Assembly (NCBI GenBank): GCA_021732085.1
Contig: JAKFVQ010000002.1
Coordinates: 81,352 to 145,351 of the forward strand
DNA from: Candidatus Obscuribacterales bacterium
GTDB taxonomy: Bacteria; Cyanobacteriota; Vampirovibrionia; Obscuribacterales; Obscuribacteraceae
Length of the DNA: 64,000 bases
Reading direction: 5' to 3'
The notes below the pieces were generated by a model. The model was not told the DNA's origin and did no database searches. It saw nothing but the letters and a program-made list of their open reading frames with translations. Both the position numbers and the translations under genes were made by a program. Positions 1 through 10,220 of the stretch are shown piece after piece (within the stretch, counting starts at the first letter, position 1; every line of letters begins with the position of its first letter).

Positions 1-2
1 CT

Positions 3-3000
3 TTCTTGTTCTTACAAACAGCTACAACTGGAGGTAATGGGGGTAACGTAGCTAATGCAGCCTCCGGTGGGAAGGGCGCAACCATCTCTATAACTGGAAA
101 CGCGAATTTAGTGACTCTCAAAACGGTTAGCATCAACGGCGGTTCGGCAGGTACGTACTCGGGTCAGAGTGGACCTGGTGGCGATGCCAATGCTGGCAAC
201 AGCAAAGGTGGTAACTCCGGAACCGGCGGGTTAGGTGGCAATGGTGGTGCCGGTGGTAATTTGACGATAAATACCACTACCGGTGGTGTTACGCTGCAAG
301 GTGGGCTCAGCTCGATGGGCGGTGACGGCTCCAATTATGCACTCAATTCAGGTGCAGGCGGATTCTCAACCGGCGGCGGTGCACAGAGCTCAGGTGGCTC
401 CAGCGGTGCTCTTGGCCAAAATGGCAACGGTGGCGTTGGCGGAACCTTCATGATCAGTGCAGGCAGTGGAGCTGTCATCCTCAGCAACTCCTCCATCACA
501 CTGTCAGGTGGCTCATCAGGCACACGGACAGGAGTCACAGGGGACGGCCGCGATGGGGTATTGCAGGGCGGAGCAACTGGAGCTGTAGGAGCCGGCGGCA
601 ACGGAGGTAACGGTGGCGGACTGACCATTACGACGTCCACAGGGATGACTGACCTAACCTTCACCTCTAATGGTGGGGGGCTCGGTGCATCATCAGGAAA
701 AACTGGCAATGCTGGTAAATCTGGCACGGGCGCTGGCGTAACGAGCGGCGCTTACAACGGCGATGGACTGGCCGGAACCGGTGGCGCTCTCCAAATTAAT
801 TCCAGCAATGCAATAACAATCGTCGGCATCACATCGAAAGGCGGCTCTACCGGTGCTTTCACAGCACGCAGCGGTAATGCAGGGGACGCACCCGCACAGA
901 CTGGCGGCTCAGCAGGCACAGTCGGTAATGCCGGTAGTGGAGGTAAGGGTGGCACCATCAACATTAACGGCACAGGAACATTCACCCTGAACGGTGATGT
1001 TGATATATCTGGAGGCACAGCTGGTGCCTATGACGCCACAGGTGGCAACGGCGGCAGTGGCACTACAGGTGGTGCTGGCGCCAGCCTCGGAAACGGTGGC
1101 TCTGGTGGAGCTGGCGGGCAATTCACAGTTCAGGTGCAAGGTGTTATAACGACCGCTGTCGGCAAGACGATAAAGGCTGAAGGACAAAACGCCGGCGTTT
1201 ACGGAGCTGCAGGCAATGCCGGAAATGGTAACACCGGTACAACTGGTCAAGGTGGTAATGGTGGATCTCTTGGTTCCACAGGCGCTGGTGGACAAGGTGG
1301 AACAATTACCTTCGGAACGCAAGGGTTGACAGCCTCGATAGGAGCGCTCTCAACAAAAGGTGGTGATGGCGGTGCATTCGCCGGAGCCGCGACAGCAGGA
1401 ACAGCTGGGTCCGGTGGAAACATGGGCGGAATAGGCGGATCGATCGGTACCACCGGCAACGGTGGCGCTGGCGGCAACATTACTCTCAACCTCAGCCAAA
1501 CAACGATCACACAGAACGGTGCTTGGACCCTGACAGGAGGTAATTCTAATGGTCCTGGTGGTACCGCTAAGAACGGCGGGGACGCCACCGCAGCCTTCGG
1601 TACAGGCGGAGCGGGTGGAAGCATCGCCAGTGGTGGCAACGGCGGCGTAGGCGGTAGTTTGCAAGTCCAGACGAAACAGCTCGTATCCGGCGGAGCGTTC
1701 GGAATTAACACTGATGGCGGCGGCGTTTTCGCATCTACTGCGACAGGTGGCAACGGTGGCGTGGGACTCAACGCGACGAGTGGCACAGGCGGTAAGGGTG
1801 GTTCGGTTGGTAACATCGGCAACGGCGGAAACGCTGGCGGTATCAATATCAACGCATCCCAGGGTCTAGCATTCGGTGGCGATATCTCCGCAGTCGGTGG
1901 TGGACTTGGTGTCATTACACTTAATGGCGGACAAGGGAACACCGGTGGCAATATAGGTGGAGATGGCGGTAACACGGGCAACGGTGGTATGGCTGGCAAC
2001 GGCGCCATGGTGAGCCTCTCCGGTGGCAATGGACTGGTGAGCATAGCAGGAATCAACACAACAGGTGGTGGCGCCGGAACCTACGCAGGCTTGACCGGTA
2101 AAGGCGGCAATAATACAGGCAATACACAGAACGGCAGGGGCGGAAACTCTGGAACTGCAGGCAGCAACTTCTTTGCTGCAGGCACAGCCGGAAACATTAC
2201 GGTGTCCAACACCACCGGTGGTATCACAATTGCCGCTGGCAGCAAACTGGTTGCTAATGGTGGCGCTGGCGGCACCTATTCCGTCAGTAGCGATATCGGC
2301 GGAAGTGGTGGCAACGGCGCTCAGAGCGTCGGCGGCAACTCCGGTTCATTGGGCAGCAACGGGAACGGTGGAAGCGCCGGTTTGATCAACATTAGCGCCG
2401 GCAACAACGGTGCTTTCACGATGCTGGTAGGCGCAGGTCAGATCACAGCTGACGGCGGCGCAGCAGGCGCGACAACCGGCAGTACAGGCAATGGCGGAAG
2501 TGGAAATCAGCAAGGCGGCAACAGCGGCAACAAACCCAATGGCGGGAATGGTGGCAATGGCAACACGGTTTCTATAACAGCTGGAACGATCGACCTTCAA
2601 TTAGGAGTCAATATCAGCGCTCAGGGCGGAGCCCAAGCTGCATATTCCGGCAAAACAGGTAACGGTGGTCCATCAACCGGCGGCACAAGCGGCAATGGTG
2701 GTAACTCTGGAACGGTAGGTAACCAGGGTAACGGAGGCCAAGGCGGAACTTTGAATGTTCAAGCTAACGGCGCCGTGACATTGCAAGACATCAACGTATC
2801 CGGAGGAAATGTAACGGCCAACTATACTGCTTTCAGCGGTGGTGGCGGCGATGGAACCTTAAAGGGCGGTCTGGCCAATACAGTTGGTAATGGCGGAAAT
2901 GGCGGAAAAGGCGGAAACATCACCATAACCATTCAACCAACAGCCGGAGCTGGTGGTAACCTGACACTTCGCCAAGCGAACCTAGGTGGTGGTTCTGTAA

Positions 3001-6000
3001 CCGGCGGCTATGCTCCTGGAACAGCTAGCATCGGTGGAAATGGAACGGCAGCAGGCGCTTCCGGTGGAAATGGCGCAACAATGGGCTCAGCCGGTTCGGG
3101 CGGCGGTGGAGGCAACTTCATTGCAAGCTTGCCTGGTCGTTGGGATACAACTAATATCGGCGGTACTTTCGCCGTTGACTCACTAGGCGGCTCCGGAGGC
3201 GATAACGGAGCAACTGGTGGCAAAGGTGGTGCCGGAAATGCTGCCGGCACAACACAAGGTGGCAATGGTGGTTCCATTGGGCTAGCAGGATCCGGTGGAG
3301 CCGGCGGAAGCATCTCTATCACCACGCAGGGAAGCCCCCTTGCACAGAACATCAGAGGGTTGCGTAGCAGCGGTGGCAATGCCGGAACCAACAACGGTAT
3401 TGGAGGCGCTGGTGGAGCTGGAACGCAGAAAGGTGGTGATGGGGGCTCCGTCTCCATGCAGGGAGTCGTAAACGGTGGAGCCGCCGGAAACATTTCTGTA
3501 AATATTCAAAACTCGACCCTTCAAGTGGTCAGTGCTAACGATATTCTCGCCGAGGGCGGCAGTGCCAGCGTAGCAACAGGATCCGGTGGTGACGGCGGTG
3601 GAGCGACTGGCAACAACGGCACAGGCGGGAACGGTGGACACATCGGCAACGGTGGTTCAGCTGGGACCGGCGGCAATATCACCCTAGCGGGGAGTGTTGT
3701 TAATCTGCCTTCAGCCTTCATCCTATCGTCCAATGGAGGCGCCCTCCTTAGCGGAAATGCCTCTGCTGGTGCCGGCGGAGCCGGCACCGTCGGTACGCCT
3801 GTAAATGGAGGAAATGGCGGCAATATCGGTAATATGGGATCAGCAGGAAATGCTGGGACAATCACGATTACAACAACAGGGACTGCCAGTATGATAGCCT
3901 CCGGGCCTCAGATCACAGCAAATGGTGGTAATGCCGGCACCCTTACTGCAAATGCTTTGGCAACTACTGGAGCCGGAGGAAACGCAGCAAACGGGGGAAA
4001 TGCCGGCAATGGTGGCAACGTCGGCAGTGGCGCAAGTGGAGGAAAAGGCGGTACAATCACCTTCAACACAGTCGCATCAAGCGGCAGCATTTTCGATGGC
4101 AGCAAAGCAGCCAGCAACGTCAGCGGTGGCAGTGCCGGACAACTCACCGGATTCACAGGAGCTGGCGGACACAGTCTTTTGTCTGGCGCCGGACGTGGCG
4201 GCAACTCAGGTAACGGACCATTTAGCATGGGCAATGCCGGAGACGCCGGAACCATCAATGTAAACAACAACGGCACAGCCGACTTCACCGTAATCGGAGC
4301 GACCGGCAATGGTGGAAGCGGCCCGTCATTGTCTCTAGTCACCAGAGCCGGTGGGGACGGTGGTCCGGCGGCCGGCAGCGTAGGAGGTAATTCCGGAGGA
4401 ATCACCGCAATAAACGGAAATGGTGGCAAGGGTGGTACCGTTAACGTTCAATTGAACGGTGGTGGAGGTATCATTTTCCAGCAAACTAATAACTTCAATG
4501 GTGGCGACGCAGGAGCCATGAGTGCTTCCAGTGGAACTAGTGGGAAAGGGTTACAGTCAGCAGGAACGACAGGCAGCATCGGCAATGGCGGAAACGCGGG
4601 CGATGGTGGCACCCTTATGGTTAATGGCAACGGAAAGGTCTCCGTTAGCGGCTTAACGACATTCAACGCCAAAGGGGGCAATCTGGCACTTTACTCCAGC
4701 CAGAGTGGGGATGTAAACAGTAGTCAGGTAGCCAACACAGGAGTCAATTCAGGCAATGTCGGAAATCAGGGCAATGCAGGTAAAGGTGGCAGCGTATCGA
4801 TAACGGGATCGAGCATTGCGTGGAATGTGGGTGCGTCTTCCATTGTGGCTACTGGCGGCAACGGAGCTAATTACACTGGGCGAAGCGGCAGTTCATTTAC
4901 CGCTACAACTTCGCCAGGAAGTGCGGGCACTGTAGGAAACGGCGGCAACGTTGGTTCTGGCGGCACTGTCAATTTGACAGTGAATAATCCAAATCAAGGG
5001 ATCGTCACTCTCCAAATAAACTCTGTCAATACGTCGGCCGGCAGTAATGCATTCACGTACTCTGCAATTGGTGGCACAGGCGGTACGAGCAACAGCCAGG
5101 GTGGAAACGGTGGTACAGTTGGGAACTCTGGTGCCGGCGGAAGTGGTGGGTCTATAACGATCAGCGCCCAAAACTTCACTATTGCAGGAACTCTAACGGC
5201 TAATGGTTCTGGCGGCATCCTGCATGCTGGTAAAGGTGGCGCTGGTGGTGGTGGGGGTGCTACCAAGATGGGAGGCACCGGTGGCAGCATAGGCGTGACC
5301 CTGAACGGTGGCTCAGGCGGTGCTATCAATCTGACCGGAAGCGGAACACTGGGCTCATCGGTAGCCTCGATATCTACGACTGGCGGTGCTGGCGGCATAT
5401 ACTCAGCTGTGGTCGGGGAGGCTACCGCTGGAGCAGGTGGGGACGGTAGCCAAACTGGTGGACTAGGCGGTAACGCTGGCCAAGGAGTCGGAGGCAGCGG
5501 CGGCGCCGGTGGAAATATCCAGATAAACGTCAACAGCAGCACACTGACATTAAACCCCGGCAATGCTCCAGGTCAAAGCATCGCTACGACTGGTGGCAAT
5601 GCTCCGGGTGTCGGTGGTACAGCTGGTAATGGCGGAGCTGGCACGCTGGCAGGATCCACCGGAGGTAATGGCGGTAACTTGGGCGGGTACGGAAGCGGTG
5701 GACAGGGAGGGTCGCTCAACATCCAAGCAAAATCGGTAGCACAAGCAGCAGGACCATTGCCCTACACAATTAACCTCAACGGCGGGACTCATCAGAGTGG
5801 TACTGCAACGGCTGGCAACGGCGGTAGCGGTTTGGCTGGACTGGCTGTAAACGGCGGGACAGGGGGCAGTATCTTTGGAGCCCTGGGCAATGCTGGGAAC
5901 GGCGGTCAATTGACAATCAACGCCACGAACGGCATTGATGCAGCCCAGCTTACCCTGAGCACGCAAGGAGGTAGCCTGAATACCACGACGCTCCAGGGCG

Positions 6001-8444
6001 GAAACGGTGGTACAGCCGGTGCCGGGGCCGTTGGTAACTGGAATGGCGGCAATGCCGGCAATTCCTTCAATCAGGGCAGCAATGCCGGAAACGGTGGCGG
6101 CGTACAGATTGGCGGCGGAAACAACGTGATTAACCTCTTCGCTATTCAAACTAATGGCGGTGCTGGTGGCACTCTGACAGGCACTAGTGGAGCAGGCGGT
6201 AATGCTGGCGGCACGGGGACTTCCGGAAACTCCGGAAACTTCGGAAACGCCGGCAATGGTGGTACAGGTGGAAACATTGGCATAGGAAACCAAAATGGCT
6301 TAATCACTCTCGATAGCATCACCACAACTGGTGGCGTTGGGCCTGTCTTTAGCGTAACATCAGGCGCTGGAGGAACCGGTGGAAACAAAGGCGGCAACTC
6401 AGGAAATGTCGGCAATAACGGGAACGCCGGAAATGGTGGCAGTTTGAATGTCAATAACACAACAGGCGGACTCACACTGAATGGCGTGGCTAGCTTGAAC
6501 GTCAGTGGCGGGAATGCAGGCACTATGTCCGCCAGCTCAGGCGCAGGCGGCGATGGTGCTACAGGTGGTGGCAACAGCGGAAACGTAGGCAACAACGGCA
6601 ACGCTGGTAATGCTGGTGGCATCCAGATGAATCTTGGAGGAGCATTCACTGCTGCCAATCTCACAGCTTCAGGCGGATTGGTCACTGCAGACTATACAAG
6701 TGCAAGCGGAAAGGGTGGTGCTGGAGGCACCGGAATGGCGGGCAGCAGCGGCAATCTTGGCAATCAAGGTAACGGTGGAAACGGCTCGCCATCAATCAAT
6801 ATCACAGCAACAAAAGCGACCTTCACAAGCATAACCGCGAACGGTGGCGGAGTGTCAGCAAGTTATACTGGGATCTCCGGGCTGGCAGGAAGCGGCACAT
6901 CCGGTGGCACAACCGGCAATGTGGGCAGCCAGGGCAAGGGTGGAACGGGCGCTAATGTCATGATTACTGTCAATGATCAGGTTACACCTGCAAATGGCAC
7001 AGTCACCTTCACAAGCATAAATACTAGTGGAGGCAATGCAAATGCTGGAACTTTTGCAATGGTGCTCAACAATGGCGGCGCTGGCACAACAGGACCTGGA
7101 GGTCGAGGCGGTGGCGCCGGCAACGGAGGTCAGGGCGGCATCGGCGGTTCGGTTAATGTTTCTGCATCGGGTGCCCTAACGGTCAACGGAACGGTGACTA
7201 CTAACGGCGGAACAGCTGGTACCGTGGGTGTACGAGCAGGAACCGGCGGTGGCAGCAACTCCGGACCAGGAGGCATGGGTGGCACTATCGGCTCAGGTCT
7301 GGCTGGGGGCAATGCCGGTACCATAAGCTTGACCTCAAAGGTCCAAGTCAATACCAATGGCGGTGCAGGCAGCATCACTGCAGTCGGGGGAAATGGTGGC
7401 GCCAATAACGCTAACAACCCACAAGCCGGCAATGGTGGCGCCAGTGTGTCAGGACCTGGCGGCCAAGGTGGCAGCATCGGTAGTGGTGGCAACGGTGGCA
7501 ACGGTGCCCAAGTAACCATCTCTCAACCACGTGTACCACTTGCGTCACCAGTGCTCAATGGTGGAGGACTCGGTGGAGCCCAAAGCGGTAACTTCGGTCT
7601 AGGCGGCGCCGGCACCCCACCAGGAGGAAACGGAACCCGTGGACCGGCTGGTACAAACGGGCAAAATGGACCGCCCTTCGTAATGTTGCCTAGCGACTTT
7701 GATACTGATGAAGATCCCGTCACCAGATACAACAAGAAACTGAAGCAGTGGAAGCAACAAATTGCAACCCAACATACAGAAGAGAAGTTGGAACCAGTTG
7801 CATTAGTTCAACCTATGGCTGGAGCAATGTCTCCACCAACGGATGAATCACTCGTGCGCTCGGCCAACATTCCAGTCGTAACTGAATCGCGAATGAACCG
7901 CTCCGTTGCAACTCGTCTATATGGAGCGGCCAGCTTCGTCGAAGATCGCAAAAAGGTCTTCACTATGGAAGCCGGATGGGTACTCTTCACACCCAAGGAT
8001 GAGGATCTCGTTTTGATGACACCACAAGGTGAAATTGAAATTGAGTCTGGATGTAAGGCGCTGGTCCACGTGAAGCACGGCTATGTCGCTGTATTGAACT
8101 TGCACGATTCCCATGCAGGCCAAGTCAAACTTCGCTCCGGACAAACAACAATCGACGTCACGATGGGCAAAGAACTTGTCGTTGGTCCGGATGTCGCAGA
8201 CTTCACAGCTGTCAACCCAACTCCTGAGATTGCTGTGCGTAATATCAAATCGCAAACATTCGATGGCAAGCGCGTCTTCACCGGCGACTTCTCAATCATG
8301 TCTGCGCTAATGAATCACACTGCGCTCAAGGGACTGTGCAAGAGCAACGATCCAGAGCACAAGAAACATCTCAATCAGATGTTGAAGAACGCTACTATAT
8401 TGTCGTACGTCACTGCAAAACACGGTGCCTACAAGGCAAAGTAA
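3..8444 (+). CDS. Giant Gly/Asn-rich repeat surface protein with C-terminal FecR-like domain (5' end outside window)
   Basis: The frame is open to the left edge, so the start and any signal peptide lie outside the window; about 2,812 codons are visible. Residues 1 to about 2,550 are irregular 60-75 residue repeats alternating GGNGG/GNGGNVG turns with short beta-strand stretches such as ITINTT, as expected of an extracellular beta-helix. The repeats end in a short collagen-like run (GTR-GPA-GTN-GQN-GPP). A charged linker follows, then a FecR-like beta domain (about residues 2,638-2,733, YGAASFVE to VVGPDVADF) and a helical tail ending TAKHGAYKAK. Only two cysteines were seen, both near the C-terminus (SGCKAL, GLCKS). 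The 8,213-residue protein at 28793-53434 has the same end architecture. Role in adhesion or as matrix is inferred; FecR here is a domain name and no sigma factor is adjacent. Confidence 0.85.
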   Translation, partial: FLFLQTATTGGNGGNVANAASGGKGATISITGNANLVTLKTVSINGGSAGTYSGQSGPGGDANAGNSKGGNSGTGGLGGNGGAGGNLTINTTTGGVTLQGGLSSMGGDGSNYALNSGAGGFSTGGGAQSSGGSSGALGQNGNGGVGGTFMISAGSGAVILSNSSITLSGGSSGTRTGVTGDGRDGVLQGGATGAVGAGGNGGNGGGLTITTSTGMTDLTFTSNGGGLGASSGKTGNAGKSGTGAGVTSGAYNGDGLAGTGGALQINSSNAITIVGITSKGGSTGAFTARSGNAGDAPAQTGGSAGTVGNAGSGGKGGTININGTGTFTLNGDVDISGGTAGAYDATGGNGGSGTTGGAGASLGNGGSGGAGGQFTVQVQGVITTAVGKTIKAEGQNAGVYGAAGNAGNGNTGTTGQGGNGGSLGSTGAGGQGGTITFGTQGLTASIGALSTKGGDGGAFAGAATAGTAGSGGNMGGIGGSIGTTGNGGAGGNITLNLSQTTITQNGAWTLTGGNSNGPGGTAKNGGDATAAFGTGGAGGSIASGGNGGVGGSLQVQTKQLVSGGAFGINTDGGGVFASTATGGNGGVGLNATSGTGGKGGSVGNIGNGGNAGGININASQGLAFGGDISAVGGGLGVITLNGGQGNTGGNIGGDGGNTGNGGMAGNGAMVSLSGGNGLVSIAGINTTGGGAGTYAGLTGKGGNNTGNTQNGRGGNSGTAGSNFFAAGTAGNITVSNTTGGITIAAGSKLVANGGAGGTYSVSSDIGGSGGNGAQSVGGNSGSLGSNGNGGSAGLINISAGNNGAFTMLVGAGQITADGGAAGATTGSTGNGGSGNQQGGNSGNKPNGGNGGNGNTVSITAGTIDLQLGVNISAQGGAQAAYSGKTGNGGPSTGGTSGNGGNSGTVGNQGNGGQGGTLNVQANGAVTLQDINVSGGNVTANYTAFSGGGGDGTLKGGLANTVGNGGNGGKGGNITITIQPTAGAGGNLTLRQANLGGGSVTGGYAPGTASIGGNGTAAGASGGNGATMGSAGSGGGGGNFIASLPGRWDTTNIGGTFAVDSLGGSGGDNGATGGKGGAGNAAGTTQGGNGGSIGLAGSGGAGGSISITTQGSPLAQNIRGLRSSGGNAGTNNGIGGAGGAGTQKGGDGGSVSMQGVVNGGAAGNISVNIQNSTLQVVSANDILAEGGSASVATGSGGDGGGATGNNGTGGNGGHIGNGGSAGTGGNITLAGSVVNLPSAFILSSNGGALLSGNASAGAGGAGTVGTPVNGGNGGNIGNMGSAGNAGTITITTTGTASMIASGPQITANGGNAGTLTANALATTGAGGNAANGGNAGNGGNVGSGASGGKGGTITFNTVASSGSIFDGSKAASNVSGGSAGQLTGFTGAGGHSLLSGAGRGGNSGNGPFSMGNAGDAGTINVNNNGTADFTVIGATGNGGSGPSLSLVTRAGGDGGPAAGSVGGNSGGITAINGNGGKGGTVNVQLNGGGGIIFQQTNNFNGGDAGAMSASSGTSGKGLQSAGTTGSIGNGGNAGDGGTLMVNGNGKVSVSGLTTFNAKGGNLALYSSQSGDVNSSQVANTGVNSGNVGNQGNAGKGGSVSITGSSIAWNVGASSIVATGGNGANYTGRSGSSFTATTSPGSAGTVGNGGNVGSGGTVNLTVNNPNQGIVTLQINSVNTSAGSNAFTYSAIGGTGGTSNSQGGNGGTVGNSGAGGSGGSITISAQNFTIAGTLTANGSGGILHAGKGGAGGGGGATKMGGTGGSIGVTLNGGSGGAINLTGSGTLGSSVASISTTGGAGGIYSAVVGEATAGAGGDGSQTGGLGGNAGQGVGGSGGAGGNIQINVNSSTLTLNPGNAPGQSIATTGGNAPGVGGTAGNGGAGTLAGSTGGNGGNLGGYGSGGQGGSLNIQAKSVAQAAGPLPYTINLNGGTHQSGTATAGNGGSGLAGLAVNGGTGGSIFGALGNAGNGGQLTINATNGIDAAQLTLSTQGGSLNTTTLQGGNGGTAGAGAVGNWNGGNAGNSFNQGSNAGNGGGVQIGGGNNVINLFAIQTNGGAGGTLTGTSGAGGNAGGTGTSGNSGNFGNAGNGGTGGNIGIGNQNGLITLDSITTTGGVGPVFSVTSGAGGTGGNKGGNSGNVGNNGNAGNGGSLNVNNTTGGLTLNGVASLNVSGGNAGTMSASSGAGGDGATGGGNSGNVGNNGNAGNAGGIQMNLGGAFTAANLTASGGLVTADYTSASGKGGAGGTGMAGSSGNLGNQGNGGNGSPSINITATKATFTSITANGGGVSASYTGISGLAGSGTSGGTTGNVGSQGKGGTGANVMITVNDQVTPANGTVTFTSINTSGGNANAGTFAMVLNNGGAGTTGPGGRGGGAGNGGQGGIGGSVNVSASGALTVNGTVTTNGGTAGTVGVRAGTGGGSNSGPGGMGGTIGSGLAGGNAGTISLTSKVQVNTNGGAGSITAVGGNGGANNANNPQAGNGGASVSGPGGQGGSIGSGGNGGNGAQVTISQPRVPLASPVLNGGGLGGAQSGNFGLGGAGTPPGGNGTRGPAGTNGQNGPPFVMLPSDFDTDEDPVTRYNKKLKQWKQQIATQHTEEKLEPVALVQPMAGAMSPPTDESLVRSANIPVVTESRMNRSVATRLYGAASFVEDRKKVFTMEAGWVLFTPKDEDLVLMTPQGEIEIESGCKALVHVKHGYVAVLNLHDSHAGQVKLRSGQTTIDVTMGKELVVGPDVADFTAVNPTPEIAVRNIKSQTFDGKRVFTGDFSIMSALMNHTALKGLCKSNDPEHKKHLNQMLKNATILSYVTAKHGAYKAK

Positions 8445-8465
8445 GGCACAAAGTACTGAAAATAG

Positions 8466-8507
8466 AAAAGAGGAGCCATTCAACAAAGAAGGCTCCTCTT
8501 TTTGTTT
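8466..8507. terminator. Bidirectional rho-independent terminator
   Basis: A 12-bp perfect stem (AAAAGAGGAGCC at 8466-8477, GGCTCCTCTTTT at 8491-8502) with a 13-nt loop runs into a T tract. The A tract on the left arm gives a U run on the other strand, so the hairpin can end both the giant gene and the convergent secreted-protein gene. Confidence 0.88.
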
Positions 8508-8535
8508 ATGAATTGCTCAGCGCCCGTGCTAATTC

Positions 8536-9201
8536 TTAGTACCAGCGATTACCAAATCGTCCTGCGATGTCGCGGTCATTTAATTCGCGATTCAGTTTTA
8601 CTTGGAAGTTGTTTATCCGCGTGGACAAACTACGCTGCTCTGAAAGGCTTCGTCCGCCATAGGCGCCGCGTTGCATGCGCTGCGAAAGGCGATCAAGCTC
8701 AGACCTCAAGCTCGAATATTCAGATGAGGTCAATTGACGAGAGGTCCGACCTGCTTCAAGTTGACTCGACAGACTGTTTATCGTGCCAGACATATCGACA
8801 CCGACTGAAGCTGGTGCAAAAACGTTCGAATTGACAGCGCCCAAGCTATTGAGAGGGCTAGCACCACCAGCAAAACCATTAGCGTTGGCTTGCATGGTAT
8901 TGAACAAGCTTTGCCCGATTCCTGTGATTCCGCCCATAACTTGTTGAGCTTCAAGGGGGTCTATTACGCCATCACCCAGGAGGGACTGCTGCCATGCACT
9001 ATTTTGTCTTAGTTGAACGCGGTGATTCTCTGCGTTCTGAACGCTGATACGTCCGCTGGATAGCGCGGAATTTATCTGCGATTCTACTTGGGAGCGCTGC
9101 CGATCAAGATCCCATGCTGATTGAGCATTGGCGGGCGAAGTAGAAAACACTCCTAAAATAAGCATCAAACTGATACCACTAGCAGTAAGTAAACTTTTCA
9201 T
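8536..9201 (-). CDS. Small secreted protein with signal peptide and two helical repeat modules
   Basis: This 221-residue protein begins with a Sec signal peptide: MKSLL, a hydrophobic core, then a likely cleavage at ANA-QS near residue 27. The ATG at 9201 is preferred because GAGG lies 8 nt upstream; an in-frame GTG three codons earlier overlaps that region. The mature part has two similar charged helical segments, SQINSALSSGRIS...AEN near the N-terminus and LEAGRTSRQLTSSEYSSLRSEL near the C-terminus, joined by an Asn/Gly/Ser-rich linker. LLGDGVIDPLEAQQV in the first half resembles an EF-hand-like turn, but I would not claim calcium binding. I recognise no enzymatic family. It converges on the giant gene and shares its terminator. 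A periplasmic or surface role is inferred from the signal peptide only. Confidence 0.8.
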   Translation of the reverse strand: MKSLLTASGISLMLILGVFSTSPANAQSAWDLDRQRSQVESQINSALSSGRISVQNAENHRVQLRQNSAWQQSLLGDGVIDPLEAQQVMGGITGIGQSLFNTMQANANGFAGGASPLNSLGAVNSNVFAPASVGVDMSGTINSLSSQLEAGRTSRQLTSSEYSSLRSELDRLSQRMQRGAYGGRSLSEQRSLSTRINNFQVKLNRELNDRDIAGRFGNRWY

Positions 9202-9549
9202 TTCGAACACCTCATTGATTCGGCACTTGCCATGGAAATTTAGACGCGAATCGGCATGACTTGTTCCAAATGATTCAAGAGAAGGCTGAGCAGGGTCGCC
9301 AAAGCACAGCAGCGCACAAATACGGGATTGTTCCCGAAAAGGAAGACCTGACTTAAATTAAGGAATGCCTGCCCGGCGCTGGAATGAGGAAGCGCGATCG
9401 AACCGGGCGGTCACAATCATTCCTTTTTGCTTTTCGATAAGCACGTGTCCAAAAGGTCGGGTCGCTCCAGCCTTAATCACAGAGCACCACATATGGTGCA
9501 ATCCACTTTCTACCAGCGGATGCAACGATTCAAATTTCAAATAAGCTGA
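9202..9549. other. Intergenic gap with possible ORF remnants
   Basis: No convincing gene. On the plus strand about 9255-9356 is an open, coding-like tail (NRHDLFQMIQEKAEQG... ending PEKEDLT, stop at 9354-9356) without a credible start; it may be a decayed gene end. On the minus strand 9358-9540 is a 60-codon frame opening with TTG and no Shine-Dalgarno site, just after the stop of the gene at 9550; I do not call it a gene. Confidence 0.4.
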
Positions 9550-10188
9550 TTACTCGTTATAGCCGAGTTCAATATCACTAATGGATGGACGACCAATGCC
9601 AGTAGTTTTTATTGGCGAAAATGCGGCAACTGGTGGTTTGAAGACATATTCTCGCTCCGGAAATTCTGCAGGAGCTGGAAGCTTCTTGTTCACGTAATCT
9701 AAACCGATAAAGTCTTTGAAGCCGAGCTTGTGTACGCGCCATCTGCGCATGCGCATGGGGGCATCTTCTTCCCAAGTGCCTTCGTACCATCTCTCGAAAA
9801 CCAATTGGAAGTATTTTTCAAACAGTTTTAGGAATGGATGGACCTGAATGTTATAGATAACGGTGATCAGCGAGCGGTCGTTGGGCAGATCTTCGAAATG
9901 CACTTCCATCTCTAGGAGAAAGCCCATCAAATCACGGTGAACAACGTGCATCACATTATCTTCCATCCACTGGCAAGCCAGGGTTGAATTACAGATTGGT
10001 AGCAAAGGCATCTTCATCTTGCGATATAAGAGCGCCCACGAGTCTTTCTCAGCAAGAATGCGTGCTTCGCGATAGTACTTGTAGTGGGTCCCAACCAAAT
10101 GCTCGTGATCGTAATAGTTCCAAATGACTACGTCCTTTGGGCAATCCATCTCCCGGACATACTTCAAAGTGAGCGTTACATTTTTCAT
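9550..10188 (-). CDS. Putative catalytic half of a split Rieske non-heme iron oxygenase (START/SRPBCC-like)
   Basis: The ATG at 10188 gives 212 residues; the frame stays open upstream to 10308 but there overlaps the Rieske gene out of frame. Residues 24-35 read NYYDHEHLVGTH, giving D27-x2-H30-x4-H35. In Rieske oxygenases (naphthalene dioxygenase D205, H208, H213) this spacing supplies the bridging Asp and two of the three mononuclear iron ligands. A third carboxylate ligand could be D160 or D165 (FKDFIGLD), but I cannot assign it. The rest alternates strands and helices as in a START/Bet v1 fold. It lies 32 nt after the Rieske ferredoxin-like gene in the same direction, so the two probably form one enzyme. 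Alternatively it is a non-catalytic SRPBCC lipid-binding protein. Substrate unknown. Confidence 0.6.
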   Translation of the reverse strand: MKNVTLTLKYVREMDCPKDVVIWNYYDHEHLVGTHYKYYREARILAEKDSWALLYRKMKMPLLPICNSTLACQWMEDNVMHVVHRDLMGFLLEMEVHFEDLPNDRSLITVIYNIQVHPFLKLFEKYFQLVFERWYEGTWEEDAPMRMRRWRVHKLGFKDFIGLDYVNKKLPAPAEFPEREYVFKPPVAAFSPIKTTGIGRPSISDIELGYNE

Positions 10189-10220
10189 TTGAGGGATCCA
10201 ATCTATTCTATGAAAAGAGT

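Noticed and set aside
335..7735. Many minus-strand frames rich in Pro, Leu and Val opposite the first giant gene
   Set aside because: They are complements of GGN/GNG codon repeats (Pro-rich by necessity), have no ribosome-binding sites and no domains.
7918..8205. FecR-type transmembrane anti-sigma regulator
   Set aside because: The similarity is limited to the beta domain within an exported giant protein; no cytoplasmic anti-sigma part, membrane segment or sigma gene is present.
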